Assembly: GCA_016713965.1 (NCBI GenBank)
Contig: JADJOC010000010.1
Location: 248,001 to 312,000, forward strand
Source: Chitinophagaceae bacterium
Lineage (GTDB): Bacteria > Bacteroidota > Bacteroidia > Chitinophagales > Chitinophagaceae
Length of the DNA stretch: 64,000 nucleotides
Reading direction: 5' to 3'
Shown here: piece by piece, positions 44,523-55,163 of the stretch
Numbering within the stretch: the first letter of the stretch is position 1
Layout of the letters: each line of letters opens with the position of its first letter
Notes under the pieces: model-generated
What the model saw: only the letters and a program-made list of their open reading frames with translations
Database searches by the model: none
Told to the model about the DNA's origin: nothing
Position numbers and translations under genes: made by a program

Positions 44523-44563
44523 ACACTTTACGAACCTTTGCACCTCAGCGCCTTCGCGGTAAA
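44523..44563. repeat. Short dispersed intergenic repeat (CCTTTG...CGCCTTCGCGGT type)
   Basis: TTACGAACCTTTGCACCTCA and GCGCCTTCGCGGTAAA lie between the terminator and sahH. In reverse complement it resembles the ACCGCAGAGACACAAAGCCG string at 39,776-39,800. Such short units recur between genes in many bacteria. Confidence 0.35.
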
Positions 44564-44565
44564 TT

Positions 44566-45897
44566 TTAATACCTGTAATGTTCAGCTTTAAACGGCCCTT
44601 CTTTTGGAATGCCTAAATAAGCTGCCTGGTCATCAGTAAGCACATCAAGCACCACACCGATTTTTGCCAAATGCAAACGGGCTACTTTTTCATCCAAATG
44701 TTTTGGTAAAACGTAAACTTTGTTTTCGTATTTGGCATTATTGGTCCACAATTCCAATTGCGCCAATGTTTGATTGGTAAAAGAGTTGCTCATTACAAAA
44801 CTTGGGTGGCCTGTAGCACAACCCAGGTTTACTAAACGGCCTTCTGCCAATACAATTACATCTTTTCCGTCGATAGTGTACAAATCAACCTGTGGTTTGA
44901 TAGTGTTTTTTGTATGGCCGTAATTTTTATTTAACCAAGCCATGTCAATTTCAATATCAAAGTGACCAATGTTACACACAATGGCTTTATCTTTCATAGA
45001 GCGGAAATGCTTTTCAGTAATTAGATCCCTGCAACCGCTTGCAGTAACAATAATATCCGCTTCTTTCACCGCTTCTGCCATTGGTTTTACTTCAAAACCG
45101 TCCATAGCAGCCTGCAAAGCGCAAATAGGATCAATTTCTGTTACAATTACCCTGCAACCGGCTCCTTGTAAAGATGCAGCAGAACCTTTGCCCACATCAC
45201 CATAACTGCCTACAACGGCAACTTTACCTGCCATCATTACATCGGTGGCACGGCGTATGGCATCTACCAACGACTCTTTACAGCCGTATTTGTTATCAAA
45301 TTTCGATTTTGTGACCGAGTCGTTTACGTTAATGGCCGGAACAGGTAAAGTGCCTTTTTCCATTCTTTCATATAAGCGGTGTACACCAGTAGTGGTTTCT
45401 TCGCTAAGGCCTTTAACATGCTGGATTAGTTCAGGATATTTATCAAATACCATGTTCGTTAAATCGCCGCCATCATCTAATATCATATTTAAAGGCCGGT
45501 CTGCACCACCAAAAAATAAAGTTTGTTCTATACACCAGTCGCCTTCCTCAACTGTTTGTCCTTTCCATGCAAAAACACCAATGCCTGCAGCCGCAATAGC
45601 CGCAGCAGCCTGGTCTTGTGTACTGAATATATTGCAAGAGCTCCACTTTACTTCAGCGCCTAATGCTATTAATGTTTCTATCAATACAGCAGTTTGAATG
45701 GTCATGTGTAAGCAACCCGCTATTCTTGCGCCTGCTAAAGGTTTGCTGGCACCGTATTCTTCCCTTAAAGCCATAAGGCCAGGCATTTCTGCTTCTGCAA
45801 GCCTGATTTCTTTACGACCCCATTCAGCCAGGCTCATATCAGCTACTTTATAAGGAAGAGTGAAGTCAATAGTAGTATTATTGGTAATTGTTGACAT
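44566..45897 (-). CDS. ahcY: S-adenosylhomocysteine hydrolase
   Basis: The enzyme splits S-adenosylhomocysteine, the product of methyl transfer, into adenosine and homocysteine, using bound NAD. The 443-aa protein shows SKPLAGARIAGCLHMTIQTAVLI (cut: GARIAGCLHMTIQTA), ILDDGGDLTNMV, the NAD-binding VVGSYGDVGKGSA, CNIGHFDIEID and a C-terminal PFKAEHYRY. It is normal length. It is monocistronic with a terminator. Confidence 0.96.
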   Translation of the reverse strand: MSTITNNTTIDFTLPYKVADMSLAEWGRKEIRLAEAEMPGLMALREEYGASKPLAGARIAGCLHMTIQTAVLIETLIALGAEVKWSSCNIFSTQDQAAAAIAAAGIGVFAWKGQTVEEGDWCIEQTLFFGGADRPLNMILDDGGDLTNMVFDKYPELIQHVKGLSEETTTGVHRLYERMEKGTLPVPAINVNDSVTKSKFDNKYGCKESLVDAIRRATDVMMAGKVAVVGSYGDVGKGSAASLQGAGCRVIVTEIDPICALQAAMDGFEVKPMAEAVKEADIIVTASGCRDLITEKHFRSMKDKAIVCNIGHFDIEIDMAWLNKNYGHTKNTIKPQVDLYTIDGKDVIVLAEGRLVNLGCATGHPSFVMSNSFTNQTLAQLELWTNNAKYENKVYVLPKHLDEKVARLHLAKIGVVLDVLTDDQAAYLGIPKEGPFKAEHYRY

Positions 45898-45966
45898 ATA
45901 ATGAAAATTTTTGCAAAGTTAAAAAATTAGGGCCTAATATTATAATTTATTTTAGAGTTTATACAC

Positions 45967-46248
45967 TTACTTTATTACCACGTACTTTATCACTTTTTCA
46001 CCAAGCTTTTCATTAACCATTTCCATTATTTTATCTTTTTGATACAGTAATTCATTTTTTAGTGGTGCTACAGTAGAGCTTATAAAAAGTGTATGATTAA
46101 TAATTTGAATTTTATCGGTGTATTTCGCCACGGTTTTTCCCATTATTTCTTCCCACACTTCTTCTATGCGTACGGCCTGTATGCCAGCATTAAGCTTACT
46201 TTTTTTTAAAAATTGCTGTATTGCATCCTGTAAAGAAATTTCCCCCAT
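45967..46248 (-). CDS. DciA/DUF721-family protein
   Basis: The 93-aa protein (LQDAIQQFLKKSKLNAGIQA, EEVWEEIMGKTVAKYTDKI, TLFISSTVAPLKNELLYQKD) has the DUF721 pattern of DciA, the ancestral loader of the replicative helicase in bacteria without DnaC/DnaI. It is just downstream of recF, a neighbourhood common for DUF721. Confidence 0.82.
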   Translation of the reverse strand: MGEISLQDAIQQFLKKSKLNAGIQAVRIEEVWEEIMGKTVAKYTDKIQIINHTLFISSTVAPLKNELLYQKDKIMEMVNEKLGEKVIKYVVIK

Positions 46249-46284
46249 AGCATAAAGTTAAATAAATTGATCCGGGCTTTTATA

Positions 46285-47367
46285 TTATAATTCAATTATT
46301 TGATAAGGAATACCCAGGTCGCTAAATGATTGAAACAACCTTTCTTTATGTGTATCAGTGATAAATACCTGGCCATCATTTTTTTTACTTACCCAGTCGA
46401 GTAAATTGTACATCCTCTCATTATCTAGTTTTTCAAAAACATCATCCAGCAATAAAAGCGGAGCGAATCCTTTATTAAGTTTTAATATTTCAAACTCGGC
46501 TAATTTTAGCGCAAATAATAAACTTTTTCTTTGTCCCTGAGATGATATGTTTTTAAATGACTGGTTGTTCATTTCTAATAACAGATCATCTTTATGTATG
46601 CCGGCATTGGTACGCTCAGTTATAAAATCTTTTTGCCTGAATTGGTTAAACAATTCACTAAAGCCATTAACATGCAGCTGGCTAAGGTATAATACATTTA
46701 TTTGCTCAGCACTGTTGGATATTTGAGTATAGAATTGCCGGACCAATGGTATAAACTGAAGCGCAAATTCTTTCCTGGCAGTATAAATATAATTTCCAGG
46801 GTTTAATAATTGTTCATCCAATACCTCGAGCAAGGCCCAATCAGTTTTGCCTTGTTCAGCAAATCTTTTAAGCAGGCTGTTGCGCTGTAATAAAATTTTA
46901 TTGTATAAAATAAGTTGTTGTAAATAAGTGCTGTTTACCTGGCTGATAATCGTATCAATAAATTTCCTGCGTTCTTCACTTCCTCCGGTAATTAAGTCAA
47001 TATCATCAGGAGCAATCATCACGGCAGGGAATTTGCCGATATGTTCAGAAAATTTATTGTAAGGTATGTTGTTTAATAAAAGCTCTTTTTTTTCAGTATT
47101 TTTATTAATACAAACCAGTTTTTGGCTTTCATTATTCTTGCTAAAATTTATTGCTATCCTGAATCCATCGCTATTAAATTGGGCAATAAATGCATCTGTT
47201 TTTGTAAAGTAACTTTTGGTAAAGCATCCATAATAAATAGCATCAATTAAGTTGGTTTTCCCCTTACCGTTTAATCCGCAAATGCCTATTATCCTTTCTT
47301 CAAATTTAAATGAAGAGAGGGTATAATTTTTAAACTGTGTAATAGAAAGCTGGTCAACCTGGAGCAT
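46285..47367 (-). CDS. recF: RecF DNA replication and repair ATPase
   Basis: RecF with RecO and RecR loads RecA at single-strand gaps. Walker A GLNGKGKT is at residues 31-38 and Walker B is LLLLDDVFEKLD. The ABC-type signature region reads ISSQGQRKSLLFALKLAEFE. The open frame extends 14 codons upstream to 47,409, but RecF proteins start at a hydrophobic L-x-L-x-x-F-x-N-Y segment, so ATG 47,367 (MLQVDQLSITQFKNY) is chosen, giving 360 aa. Confidence 0.93.
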   Translation of the reverse strand: MLQVDQLSITQFKNYTLSSFKFEERIIGICGLNGKGKTNLIDAIYYGCFTKSYFTKTDAFIAQFNSDGFRIAINFSKNNESQKLVCINKNTEKKELLLNNIPYNKFSEHIGKFPAVMIAPDDIDLITGGSEERRKFIDTIISQVNSTYLQQLILYNKILLQRNSLLKRFAEQGKTDWALLEVLDEQLLNPGNYIYTARKEFALQFIPLVRQFYTQISNSAEQINVLYLSQLHVNGFSELFNQFRQKDFITERTNAGIHKDDLLLEMNNQSFKNISSQGQRKSLLFALKLAEFEILKLNKGFAPLLLLDDVFEKLDNERMYNLLDWVSKKNDGQVFITDTHKERLFQSFSDLGIPYQIIEL

Positions 47368-47535
47368 AAGAGCCTGCAAGATAAATAATAGTTGGCCGAC
47401 TTCTGACAAAAGAAAATGCCCGGCCTAAAACTCAAATAATCTGCAGGATCCAGTAGACAAACCCCAAACTTGAAACTCCAAACCTAAAACAAGAAATTTG
47501 AAACCAAAAACTATAAACCAAATACTCAAAACCCT

Positions 47536-47543
47536 TATCTTTG
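47536..47543 (+). promoter_or_regulatory. -7 promoter motif for pdhA
   Basis: TATCTTTG followed by CCGCC fits TAnnTTTG and lies 20 nt before the proposed TTG start. Upstream 47,455-47,535 is a run of degenerate AAAC-type repeats. Confidence 0.45.
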
Positions 47544-47562
47544 CCGCCTAAATTATAAACCA

Positions 47563-48556
47563 TTGGCTAACAAGTTTTCTAAAGAAACTTACCTGTATTG
47601 GTACGAATTAATGCTTTTGTTGCGCCGCTTTGAAGAAAAAAGCAGGACAATTGTACGGTATGCAAAAAATTCGGGGCTTCTGCCATTTATATATCGGGCA
47701 GGAAGCTGTGGCAGCTGGTTGTATGACTGCTACTAACCCGGATGATAAATTTATAACCGCTTACCGTGACCATGCCCTGGCTATTGCAAAAGGCGTAAGT
47801 GCCAAATCCTGCATGGCAGAATTGTATGCAAAAGCTACCGGGTGCAGTAAAGGTAAGGGTGGTAGTATGCATTTTTTTGGCGTAAAGGAAAACTTTTTCG
47901 GAGGGCATGGAATAGTAGGTGCACAAATTGGCACCGGTGCAGGTCTGGCATTTGCAGAAAAATACAGGGATACCAATAATGCAGTATTGTGTTTTTTTGG
48001 TGATGGTGCTGCAAGGCAGGGAATGCTGCATGAAACATTCAACATGGCCATGTTGTGGAAACTACCGGTAGTGTTTATTTGTGAAAATAATAATTATGCA
48101 ATGGGTACTTCGGTAGCCCGTACAAGTAATGTATTGGATATATATAAACTGGCTGATGCATATGATATGCCCGGCGATACTGTAAACGGCATGAGCCCGG
48201 AAGAAGTGCATAATGCTGTATTAAGAGCAGTAAACAGGGCAAGGGAAAAAGGCGGGCCTACTTTGCTGGAAATAAAAACCTATCGCTATAAAGGCCATAG
48301 CATGAGCGACCCTCAAAAGTACAGGACCAAAGAAGAAGTAGAAGAATATAAAGGAAAAGACCCGATAGAACAAGTATTAAAGGTTTTAAAAGAACAATAC
48401 AGTGTAGCTGACGCTGAAATAGAAACAATTAATGAAAGGGTAAGGCAGGAAGTGGAAGAAAGTGTACAATTTGCTGAAGAAAGTCCATGGCCGGATGATG
48501 ATGAACTACTAAAAGATGTGTATGTTCAAAAAGATTATCCTTTTATAACAGATTAG
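47563..48556 (+). CDS. pdhA: Pyruvate dehydrogenase E1 component alpha subunit (frameshifted near the start)
   Basis: E1 alpha binds thiamine diphosphate and decarboxylates pyruvate. The main frame has GQLYGMQKIRGFCHLYIGQEA, TAYRDHALAIAKG, GSMHFF, FGGHGIVGAQIGTGAGLAFA, the ThDP motif GDGAARQG...ENNNYAMGT and the phosphate-loop YRYKGHSMSDPQKYR. The true N-terminus (MANKFSKETYLYWYELMLLL-RRFEE) is in another frame. Removing one base from the A6 run at 47,636-47,641 joins them to give about 331 aa. No E1 beta gene is adjacent. Confidence 0.93.
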
Positions 48557-48608
48557 AATGGGGTGATAAATGAAATTTTAATTAAATTATAAATAACACA
48601 ATATACAA

Positions 48609-49335
48609 TGGCACAGAAGGAAGGTACTGTAAATATTATAACAGATGATAATACTGCACAAGAAAAAGGGCTGCAGGCTAAGGCTAAATACAGTAAGCCA
48701 CTGATTTTTTAGGAATTTTGGTTATTATTCTGGGAGGTGGTTTCCTTGCATATAAGTATATGTATAAAGCACCAAGGGAACAGAAAGCCAAAGATTTGGT
48801 TTTTCCTGCAGAAAAAATATTTGATAAAATGGCTACCAGTGGTTTCACTAAAGATTCCGTTAATTTAGCACTAAACGGAGGCAATGACCAGGGTGTGCAA
48901 GTGACCGGCTTATTAAAAATAGCTAAAGATTATAGTGGAACAGGTACTGCAAACAGGGCAGAATTTATGATAGGCGCCTGTTATCTTCACCTGAAAGATT
49001 TTGATAAAGCCATTAAATATTTAAAGGAATTTGATGGCAATGGCGCTGATCAGGTACAAAGTAAGGCATACAAAATGATCGGTCATGCTTATGCAGAACA
49101 AAATAAGAAAGAAGATGCACTTAGTTATTATAAAAAAGCGGCTGATGTGAATACTAAGGATGAAGCCGTGACTCCGGATGCATTAATGACTGCCGGAATG
49201 TATGCTGAAATGATTGGTAAACCTAAAGATGCTATTGAAATGTATAAAAAAATAAAAGAGAACTATCCTTTAAGCCAATTGGCTAAATCCGGCGAGGTAG
49301 ATAAATATTTAGCAAGGTTAGGCACTACTAATTAA
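48609..49335 (+). CDS. Membrane-anchored tetratricopeptide repeat protein (frameshifted)
   Basis: The start MAQKEGTVNIITDDNTAQEK runs into a membrane helix LGILVIILGGGFLAYKYM after adding one base in the T6 run at 48,705-48,710. Then come TPR-like repeats (AEFMIGACYLHLKDFDKAIK, SKAYKMIGHAYAEQNKKEDA, LMTAGMYAEMIGKPKDAIEM). The product is about 242 aa with its TPR domain facing the periplasm or cytoplasm. This layout resembles YfgM-like proteins of the Bacteroidota. Confidence 0.75.
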
Positions 49336-49346
49336 TATTATTTAAT

Positions 49347-49845
49347 ATGTCAGTTGTTACTGAAAATTTATATGCTGCTACAGGCATCCTGCTACCGCCG
49401 GATGCCTGTGTTGTAATAGTGCGTACCGAATGGAATACAGCCGTGGTAGATGAATTACAAAAGGGGTGTATCCGTTTACTGGATGAATATAAAATTGAAT
49501 ATACTATCCTTACCGTTCCAGGCGCTTTTGAAATACCATTTGCAATAAAAATGTATTGGGATGTGCATAGCGAAACGATGGACAAGCCATATGCATTTAT
49601 AGCATTGGGCTGTGTAATAAAAAGGCGATACCCCGCATTTTGATTATATCTGTAAAGCCGTTACTGATGGCATATTGCAGTTAAATTTAACCTTGCCGGT
49701 ACCGACTGTTTTTGGGGTGCTTACCGTAAATAACCAGCAGCAGGCCGACGAAAGAACAGGCGGTAAGCATGGCCATAAAGGCGAAGAAGCTGCTATGACC
49801 GTAATAAAAATGCTTGCATTGCATTATCAACTAATAAAAATTTAA
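49347..49845 (+). CDS. ribH: 6,7-dimethyl-8-ribityllumazine synthase (frameshifted)
   Basis: RibH condenses the pyrimidine intermediate with 3,4-dihydroxybutanone phosphate in riboflavin synthesis. Motifs are ACVVIVRTEWN, TVPGAFEIPFA, FIALGCVIKG and, in another frame, GDTPHFDYICKAVTDGILQL, TVFGVLTVNNQQQA and NTGGKHG-like RTGGKHGHKGEEAA. Removing one A from the A5 run at 49,619-49,623 gives a continuous 165-aa enzyme. It is essential unless riboflavin is supplied, so the break is very likely a sequence error. Confidence 0.94.
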
Positions 49846-49882
49846 AGGCAGTTGTAACTTGATTGTTATCTAATTAATATAA

Positions 49883-50608
49883 ATGAAAGTTCAACTTTTT
49901 ATACCCTGTTTTATAGATCAGCTTTATCCTGAAACCGCCTTTAACATGGTAAAAGTTTTGGAAAAAGCTTGCTGTGATGTGCAGTACAATACCAATCAAA
50001 CCTGTTGCGGACAGCCTGCTTTTAATGCCGGATTTTGGGATGAGGCAAGACAAGTAGCCACTAAATTTATAAAAGATTTTGATACAGTAGATTATATAGT
50101 GGCTCCAAGCGCCAGTTGCGTAGGTTTTGTAAGAAATTATTATGCAAAATTATTTGAAAACTCATCTCTGCACAATCCTGTAAAAGATTTAAGTAAACGT
50201 ATTTTTGAATTTACAGAATTTTTAGTTGATGTGCTTAAAATAGAAAATTATGGAGCAGTGTTTTCTGCAAAAGCAACTTATCACGATAGTTGTGCTGCAC
50301 TGAGGGAATGTAAAATAAAAGAAGCTCCCCGCAAATTATTAAGCCATGTAAAGGGATTAGAACTAGTAGAAATGACTGATGTGGAAACCTGCTGTGGGTT
50401 TGGTGGCACTTTTGCAGTAAAGTTTGATGCAATATCTATTGCCATGGCCGATCAAAAAACAACCCATGCATTATCTACTGATGCGGAATACATCATCTCC
50501 ACTGATTTAAGTTGCCTGATGCATTTAGACGGGTACATAAAAGGGAAAAACCTTGGTATAAAAACTATTCATATTGCAGATGTTCTGGCAAGTGGGTGGG
50601 AAGATTAG
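49883..50608 (+). CDS. LutA/YkgE-like iron-sulfur oxidoreductase subunit
   Basis: The 241-aa protein has two CCG domains: CCGQPAFNAG near residue 41 and ETCCGFGGTFAVKF near 171, which bind non-cubane iron-sulfur clusters, plus YHDSCAALRE. It matches LutA, part of the LutABC lactate oxidase complex, and the YkgE/GlpC family. No lutB or lutC is next to it here, so its partners are elsewhere or its role differs. Confidence 0.85.
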   Translation: MKVQLFIPCFIDQLYPETAFNMVKVLEKACCDVQYNTNQTCCGQPAFNAGFWDEARQVATKFIKDFDTVDYIVAPSASCVGFVRNYYAKLFENSSLHNPVKDLSKRIFEFTEFLVDVLKIENYGAVFSAKATYHDSCAALRECKIKEAPRKLLSHVKGLELVEMTDVETCCGFGGTFAVKFDAISIAMADQKTTHALSTDAEYIISTDLSCLMHLDGYIKGKNLGIKTIHIADVLASGWED

Positions 50609-50659
50609 TATTATAAACTTTCGCCACACTTTTTTCGTAAGTCCTATAAATTCTACACT

Positions 50660-51945
50660 TTGAAATATTTAATTGGTATTATAGTTTTATTGATTTTTAT
50701 TTCCTGCAACGCAAATAAAAAGCGATTGTTCCGCTCAATTTTGTTGATAGCCTTACAGAAAATTATGCTGCGTCAGCTGTTATAAAAACTAATGAAGGCG
50801 AAATACAGTTTTGGAAAAATCGCGTACAGCCAGAAACTCCGGGGATTGTTAATGAGTTGAAATATGCTGCTGCTTTAATTAACCGGTTTTCTTTATCAGG
50901 CGATATAACCGATGTAAAAAAATCCGACAGTGTATTGCATAAAGCAATAACAGATTTTGATGGTAAAGAATCTGCTCCTTTTAGCATTAACGAGAAATGC
51001 AATTTTACAACACCGTTTTAAACAAGCCGATAGCTTATTACAGCTTGCCAAGGCAGTTGGTATAAAAAAATATGATGCTCTTGCCACCGCTTTTGATGTA
51101 AATTTTGAATTAGGAAAAATAATTGCTGCAGAAGGTAATTTGAACAGTATAAAAGCCGGTAACGATTACGGATATCAGTTTCGTCAATCCAGAATGATGC
51201 ATTACAAAGGTGATTTGGATTCTTCTATCAACGCCATGCAACAAGCGGTTTTATTAGCCAATACAGATAGCAACCTTATGCAGGTTGCTTTAGCCAATGT
51301 TGCTGATCTTTATATACATACGGGCAAATTAAACAAAGCCTATGAAGCTTATACGCAATGTATAAAAATAAACGCTACAGATTTGCGTAGTATTATGGGT
51401 ATGGGCTGGATAGCATTAATGTATGATAACAATGATTCTTTAGCTGAAAAATATTTCAGTTTGCACTTACCAAAACAAAATCTCCGGACCCTTTATTTAA
51501 ACTTATACAAGTAGCGCAAAAAAGAGGAGATAGTTTAGCCGAAATAAAATTTGCTAATCAATTTGTTGCTGTGGCAAGTGATACTATGTATGGTAATATG
51601 TACAATAAATATTTGATCCAATTGTATACAGGTATTTTACATGATGATGCGAAAGCGGAGGAGGTGGCAAAAAAAGAATTAGAAAACCGAACTACTCCAC
51701 AAACTTATTCCTGGTATGTATGGAGCTTATTTTGTAATAATAAAATAGATGAGGCATATACGGTTTATAAAAAAAATGTATCCGGTAAACCTTTGGAAGG
51801 CTTGGAGTTGTATTGGATGGGTAAATTAATGAAAGGATTAAATAAAGGATACAATGCCAATGAATTTTTTAAAGAAGCTGTTAAAAACAGGTGTGATCTT
51901 TCTCCTTCTGTTGTTAAAGACCTGGATGATCTTTTAAAAGAATAA
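50660..51945 (+). CDS. TPR lipoprotein near HupE (frameshifted)
   Basis: From TTG 50,660 a lipoprotein signal (MKYLIGIIVLLIFISC, Cys16) leads, after one base is added in the A5 run near 50,718, to SLTENYAASAVIKTNEGEIQ and LKYAAALINRFSLSGDITDV. A second break near 50,985 leads to the TPR part (AILQHRFKQADSLLQLAKAV, SSINAMQQAVLLANTDSNL, YEAYTQCIKINATDLRSI). A third, in the A4 run near 51,490, leads to VAQKRGDSLAEIKFANQF and the C-terminus. The reconstructed length is about 430 aa. It converges on hupE, with the two 3' ends overlapping by 12 nt. Confidence 0.7.
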
Positions 51946-52618
51946 ACGTTGTATAGTCCAAAAAGCTGCAATAATGCTGATGAATACTGATAAGGGTATT
52001 ACAATATATTTTCTATAATACGGTTTATGACCAAAAAGCTTTCCGAGTAAAAAGTATGCCCCGATAATTACGGTTAACTGCCCGATCTCTACTCCGATAT
52101 TAAACATAATTAATGAAGTAAGATATGAATTTTGTGGTAAGCCTAATTCTCCCAGTGCACTTGCAAAGCCCATTCCATGTATCAATCCAAATAAAAATAC
52201 AATGCCAATACGTGATGATTTAAAACGTGGAGAAAAAATATTTTCTAAGGCCACATACAAAATTGATAAGGCAATAATTGGCTCTACAATATTTGCAGGC
52301 GGATTAATCACATGGTACATAGCAAGGCCCAGCGTAACAGAGTGGGCTACAGTAAACGCAGTAGCCTGCCACAATACAGGTTTTAATTTTGGATTTAATA
52401 AAAATAAGCTAAGTATAAATAAAATATGGTCTAATCCTAACGGCAGAATATGTGTATATCCCAGTTTAAGATATAAAAAAGCAGCTTCTTTGCCAGAAAG
52501 GTTTTCCAATTCGTCTACTGTAGCATGTGCATATAAATGCTCAGAAAACAGAAAGAATAATTAAAAAAATTATAGCTTTTTTAATTATTCTGTATTTGTT
52601 ATCTGCTAAATTATTCAT
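51934..52618 (-). CDS. HupE/UreJ-family membrane protein (frameshifted)
   Basis: HupE/UreJ proteins are small permeases, several linked to nickel or cobalt supply of hydrogenase and urease. The main frame has YTHILPLGLDHILFILSLFL (the H-x4-G-x-DH metal-motif in helix 1), AHSVTLGLAMYHVI, GLIHGMGFASALGELGL and NIGVEIGQL. The start with signal-like sequence (MNNLADNKYRIIKKAIIFLI, AHATVDELE) joins after adding one base to the A4 run at 52,544-52,547, giving about 227 aa. The TonB receptor gene is 18 nt upstream on the same strand. Confidence 0.85.
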
Positions 52619-52636
52619 TTGAAAATATCTATTTAT

Positions 52637-54548
52637 TTAAAAAAATACAGCCAGTCTCAGCCTGGCAAAAAAAGGGGTACCTGGTGTGAAATGTAACTCT
52701 GATACCGGTGCCGGCTCAGACGATAAGCGGGATTCTGTTGCAAACTGGGCTTCATTCCATTTGATGTTGAATATATTTTCTACTGCAATTCCGATTTCAT
52801 ATTTAGGCATGGTATAATTAAAAGCACCGTCTAATAAAAAATATCCTTTAGCAATAATGGAATTATCTTCATTAGCTGGCCTGTCTTTGATATACCTGTA
52901 GCTAAGTCCTCCGTTAAACCCTTTTTGTTGCTTATAAAATAAACCTCCCACACTGGTAAAAACAGGCGCAAGTGGTATATAATCTTCGCCTTTAATTTCA
53001 CCTACTGCCCTTGGTTTTGTAAAGTTAATATTGGTATTAAAAAATAAATTTTTGGTGAGCTGGTAACGTGCAATAATATCAATGCCATTGCGTTTTGTTT
53101 TACCACTTGGTTCAATAACACCGGCATCACCAACATATACAAACTCCTGCTCAAGAAATAAACTCCAGGCTGCAACACTGATAAATAAATTTTTACCAGG
53201 CTTTAATGTCATACCTATATCTGTGCCATAAGCTGCAGGTAATATTTGTTTGCCTTCATTGGCAACAACAACTCTTGTATCATTAGAATGAAACCCTTTT
53301 CCTGCTTTCGCAAAAATTTGCATTTTCGGGTTTACTGTATATTGGATATTTAATTTAGGGCTTACAATAGATGTATTGCGTGATGGTTGTTGTTGCACAT
53401 TTAATTTATCCAGGTAACTAAATCCTAAATGGTCGAACCTGATACCTGCCTCAACAAACCATTTATCAACAGTTACTTGTTGCTGTGTAAAAGCGTAAAT
53501 ATTATCTCAGTGATATTGCCCAATTTTATATCACTTAAAAATTCTCGTTTTTTTGTATTGGATAACCTGCTGTCTGTAGTCATGTCATGCCGTATGCCTG
53601 CATTATAGATGGAGTTTAACTGGATTTTTCCGAAATAATATTTTTTGTTCATTTTTGATGTAAACCCAAACAGGTTACGTGACTCTGCCTGCTGTATCTG
53701 ATCCCGGATTATATCATCATTTACAAAAAAAGTAAACTCGGAGAACAGGATGAATTTGTAACGGCTGTAAAAAGCCTGGTTTTCCCTAACTGATGCCATT
53801 ATTAAAATAATGAGCAAGGGTAATGTTTGCATTATACCTTTCTGTATTACCGCCCTCTGTAGGGTCTATACTGCCGAAACGGTCTATTAAATTATTTTCC
53901 ACAGCTCTTGTAGGAATTTGGCCCGAAGCATCCCATTTGCTTTTAAAAACCGAAGCCGAAGCAGTCAATGCAGTCTGATCAGAAATTGATAAATTATATT
54001 TTCCAAAAAAATTAAATCGGTTAAAATTTTGTTTACTGATTGTTGGCCCATCTGTATAATAAAAATCCCCGGCGATATATGCGCTTTGCTTGTCCTTATT
54101 TTTTTTCAACAGGTCAACCATTACTAAGGTTCTGAAACTATTAAAAAGCCCGCCTTCTATCTGTACTAAACTTTTTGGAATATTTTTAAATGTAGAAAAA
54201 GAAACATGCCCGGCAGTATTGAAGTTTCCCTGCTCGGTATAATATGGCCCGGCACCAAAATCGATATTATTAATTGTTTCAGGAATGATAAAATGTGCAT
54301 CGGCATATCCCTGCCCATGAGCATGGCTAACCATATTTACCGGCAATCCATCCAGTTTTGTAATAGAAATAACCGTATTTATCTGTAAAAATTTTTGAAT
54401 TTGATACATTTGAAAAGGTTATCGACACGCCATCAAGCGGCTGGCGACTGATAGCATCTACTACTTTTCCTTTAAGGTTATTCTGCGAATGTGCGGTAAA
54501 GTATAAAAATGTTAAAAGTAAAATAAGTATATTATTTTTCATTTTCAA
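52637..54548 (-). pseudogene. TonB-dependent receptor, plug truncated and multiply frameshifted
   Basis: Pieces in order are: signal and CarboxypepD_reg-like domain (MKMKNNILILLLTFLYFTAH, GKVVDAISRQPLDGVSITFS, TDKYGYF); plug end (ITKLDGLPVNMVSHAHGQGY); barrel (TALTASASVFKSKWDASGQI; FGFTSKMNKKYYFGKI; AGIRFDHLGFSYLDKL) to a terminal Phe. Breaks near 53,830 and 53,510 are one-base changes. At about 54,385 the frame changes and roughly 100 residues of plug expected between TDKYGYF and ITKLDGLP are absent, which an indel alone cannot explain. His-rich HAHGQGYADAHF and linkage to hupE suggest metal-complex uptake. Confidence 0.75.
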
Positions 54549-54856
54549 TTAATTAAATGGCATACATTATTTATTGTTACTTCTTAACAGAAATATGTAA
54601 TCGTTGAAGGGATATAGTACCTGTTAAATACTCGTTATGATGGCATAAAAATGCGATAGGTACTTACTGTATAATTTAAATACATTAATAACTATTACTA
54701 GGCCCGGGGTGGGGGTGAGTCATTTTGAAAATAAATATTTATATACTTCTGAAGAGGATGTATAATAAAATTGGCGTGGGGATTGATATTTTAGTATGCT
54801 GTATTTTTCAGTATGAATAAAATATTCATTCGCAGAAATATCTTTTAAAAATAGAA
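54549..54856. other. Intergenic stretch upstream of the truncated TonB receptor
   Basis: About 308 nt, with a GC-rich tract (GGCCCGGGGTGGGGGTGAGT, 54,702-54,721) in AT-rich surroundings. No ORF or known riboswitch is recognised. Confidence 0.4.
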
Positions 54857-55057
54857 TTATTTTTTTCCGGAGCACTCTTTTGATATTTTCCCAGATTCTA
54901 TATGAACATGGTATTGCCCGTTTTCATAATGTACTGTACTTATATGGCTTGAATACCAGAATATATGCGCAACAGTATCAGTAATATAAGGAAGCAATGG
55001 CTTAAACATTATCGTTGTATAAGTAAAAAGAAAAATATAGAGTAAAATTTTTTTCAT
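54857..55057 (-). CDS. Small exported His-rich protein, unknown
   Basis: The 66-aa protein has an N-terminal hydrophobic signal or anchor (ILLYIFLFTYTTIMFKPLL) and then HIFWYSSHISTVHYENGQYH and VHIE, five His in 25 residues. The spacing of His suggests metal binding. It lies between the DUF4331 pair and the TonB receptor, on the same strand. Confidence 0.55.
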   Translation of the reverse strand: MKKILLYIFLFTYTTIMFKPLLPYITDTVAHIFWYSSHISTVHYENGQYHVHIESGKISKECSGKK

Positions 55058-55163
55058 TTTAGAGCGACAACATTAAAAGCTAAAGCGTATTGTTAAATTG
55101 GAATATAAATTTCAATTATAAAAGAGCGAAGAAATTATCTTCGCTCTTTGTATGTTTTATTAA

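Noticed and set aside
45245..45697. 150-aa plus-strand frame inside ahcY
   Set aside because: Antisense shadow of a well-supported enzyme gene, with Ser/Pro/Ala-rich composition and no motif.
47563..52618. Programmed or transcriptional slippage as a general explanation for the frame breaks
   Set aside because: Breaks occur in runs as short as 2-4 bases and in both gain and loss directions, so known slippage mechanisms do not fit. Sequence error is simpler.
54700..54725. Riboswitch for a metal or cofactor upstream of the TonB receptor
   Set aside because: The GC-rich tract does not form a known riboswitch fold that I can draw, so no call is made.
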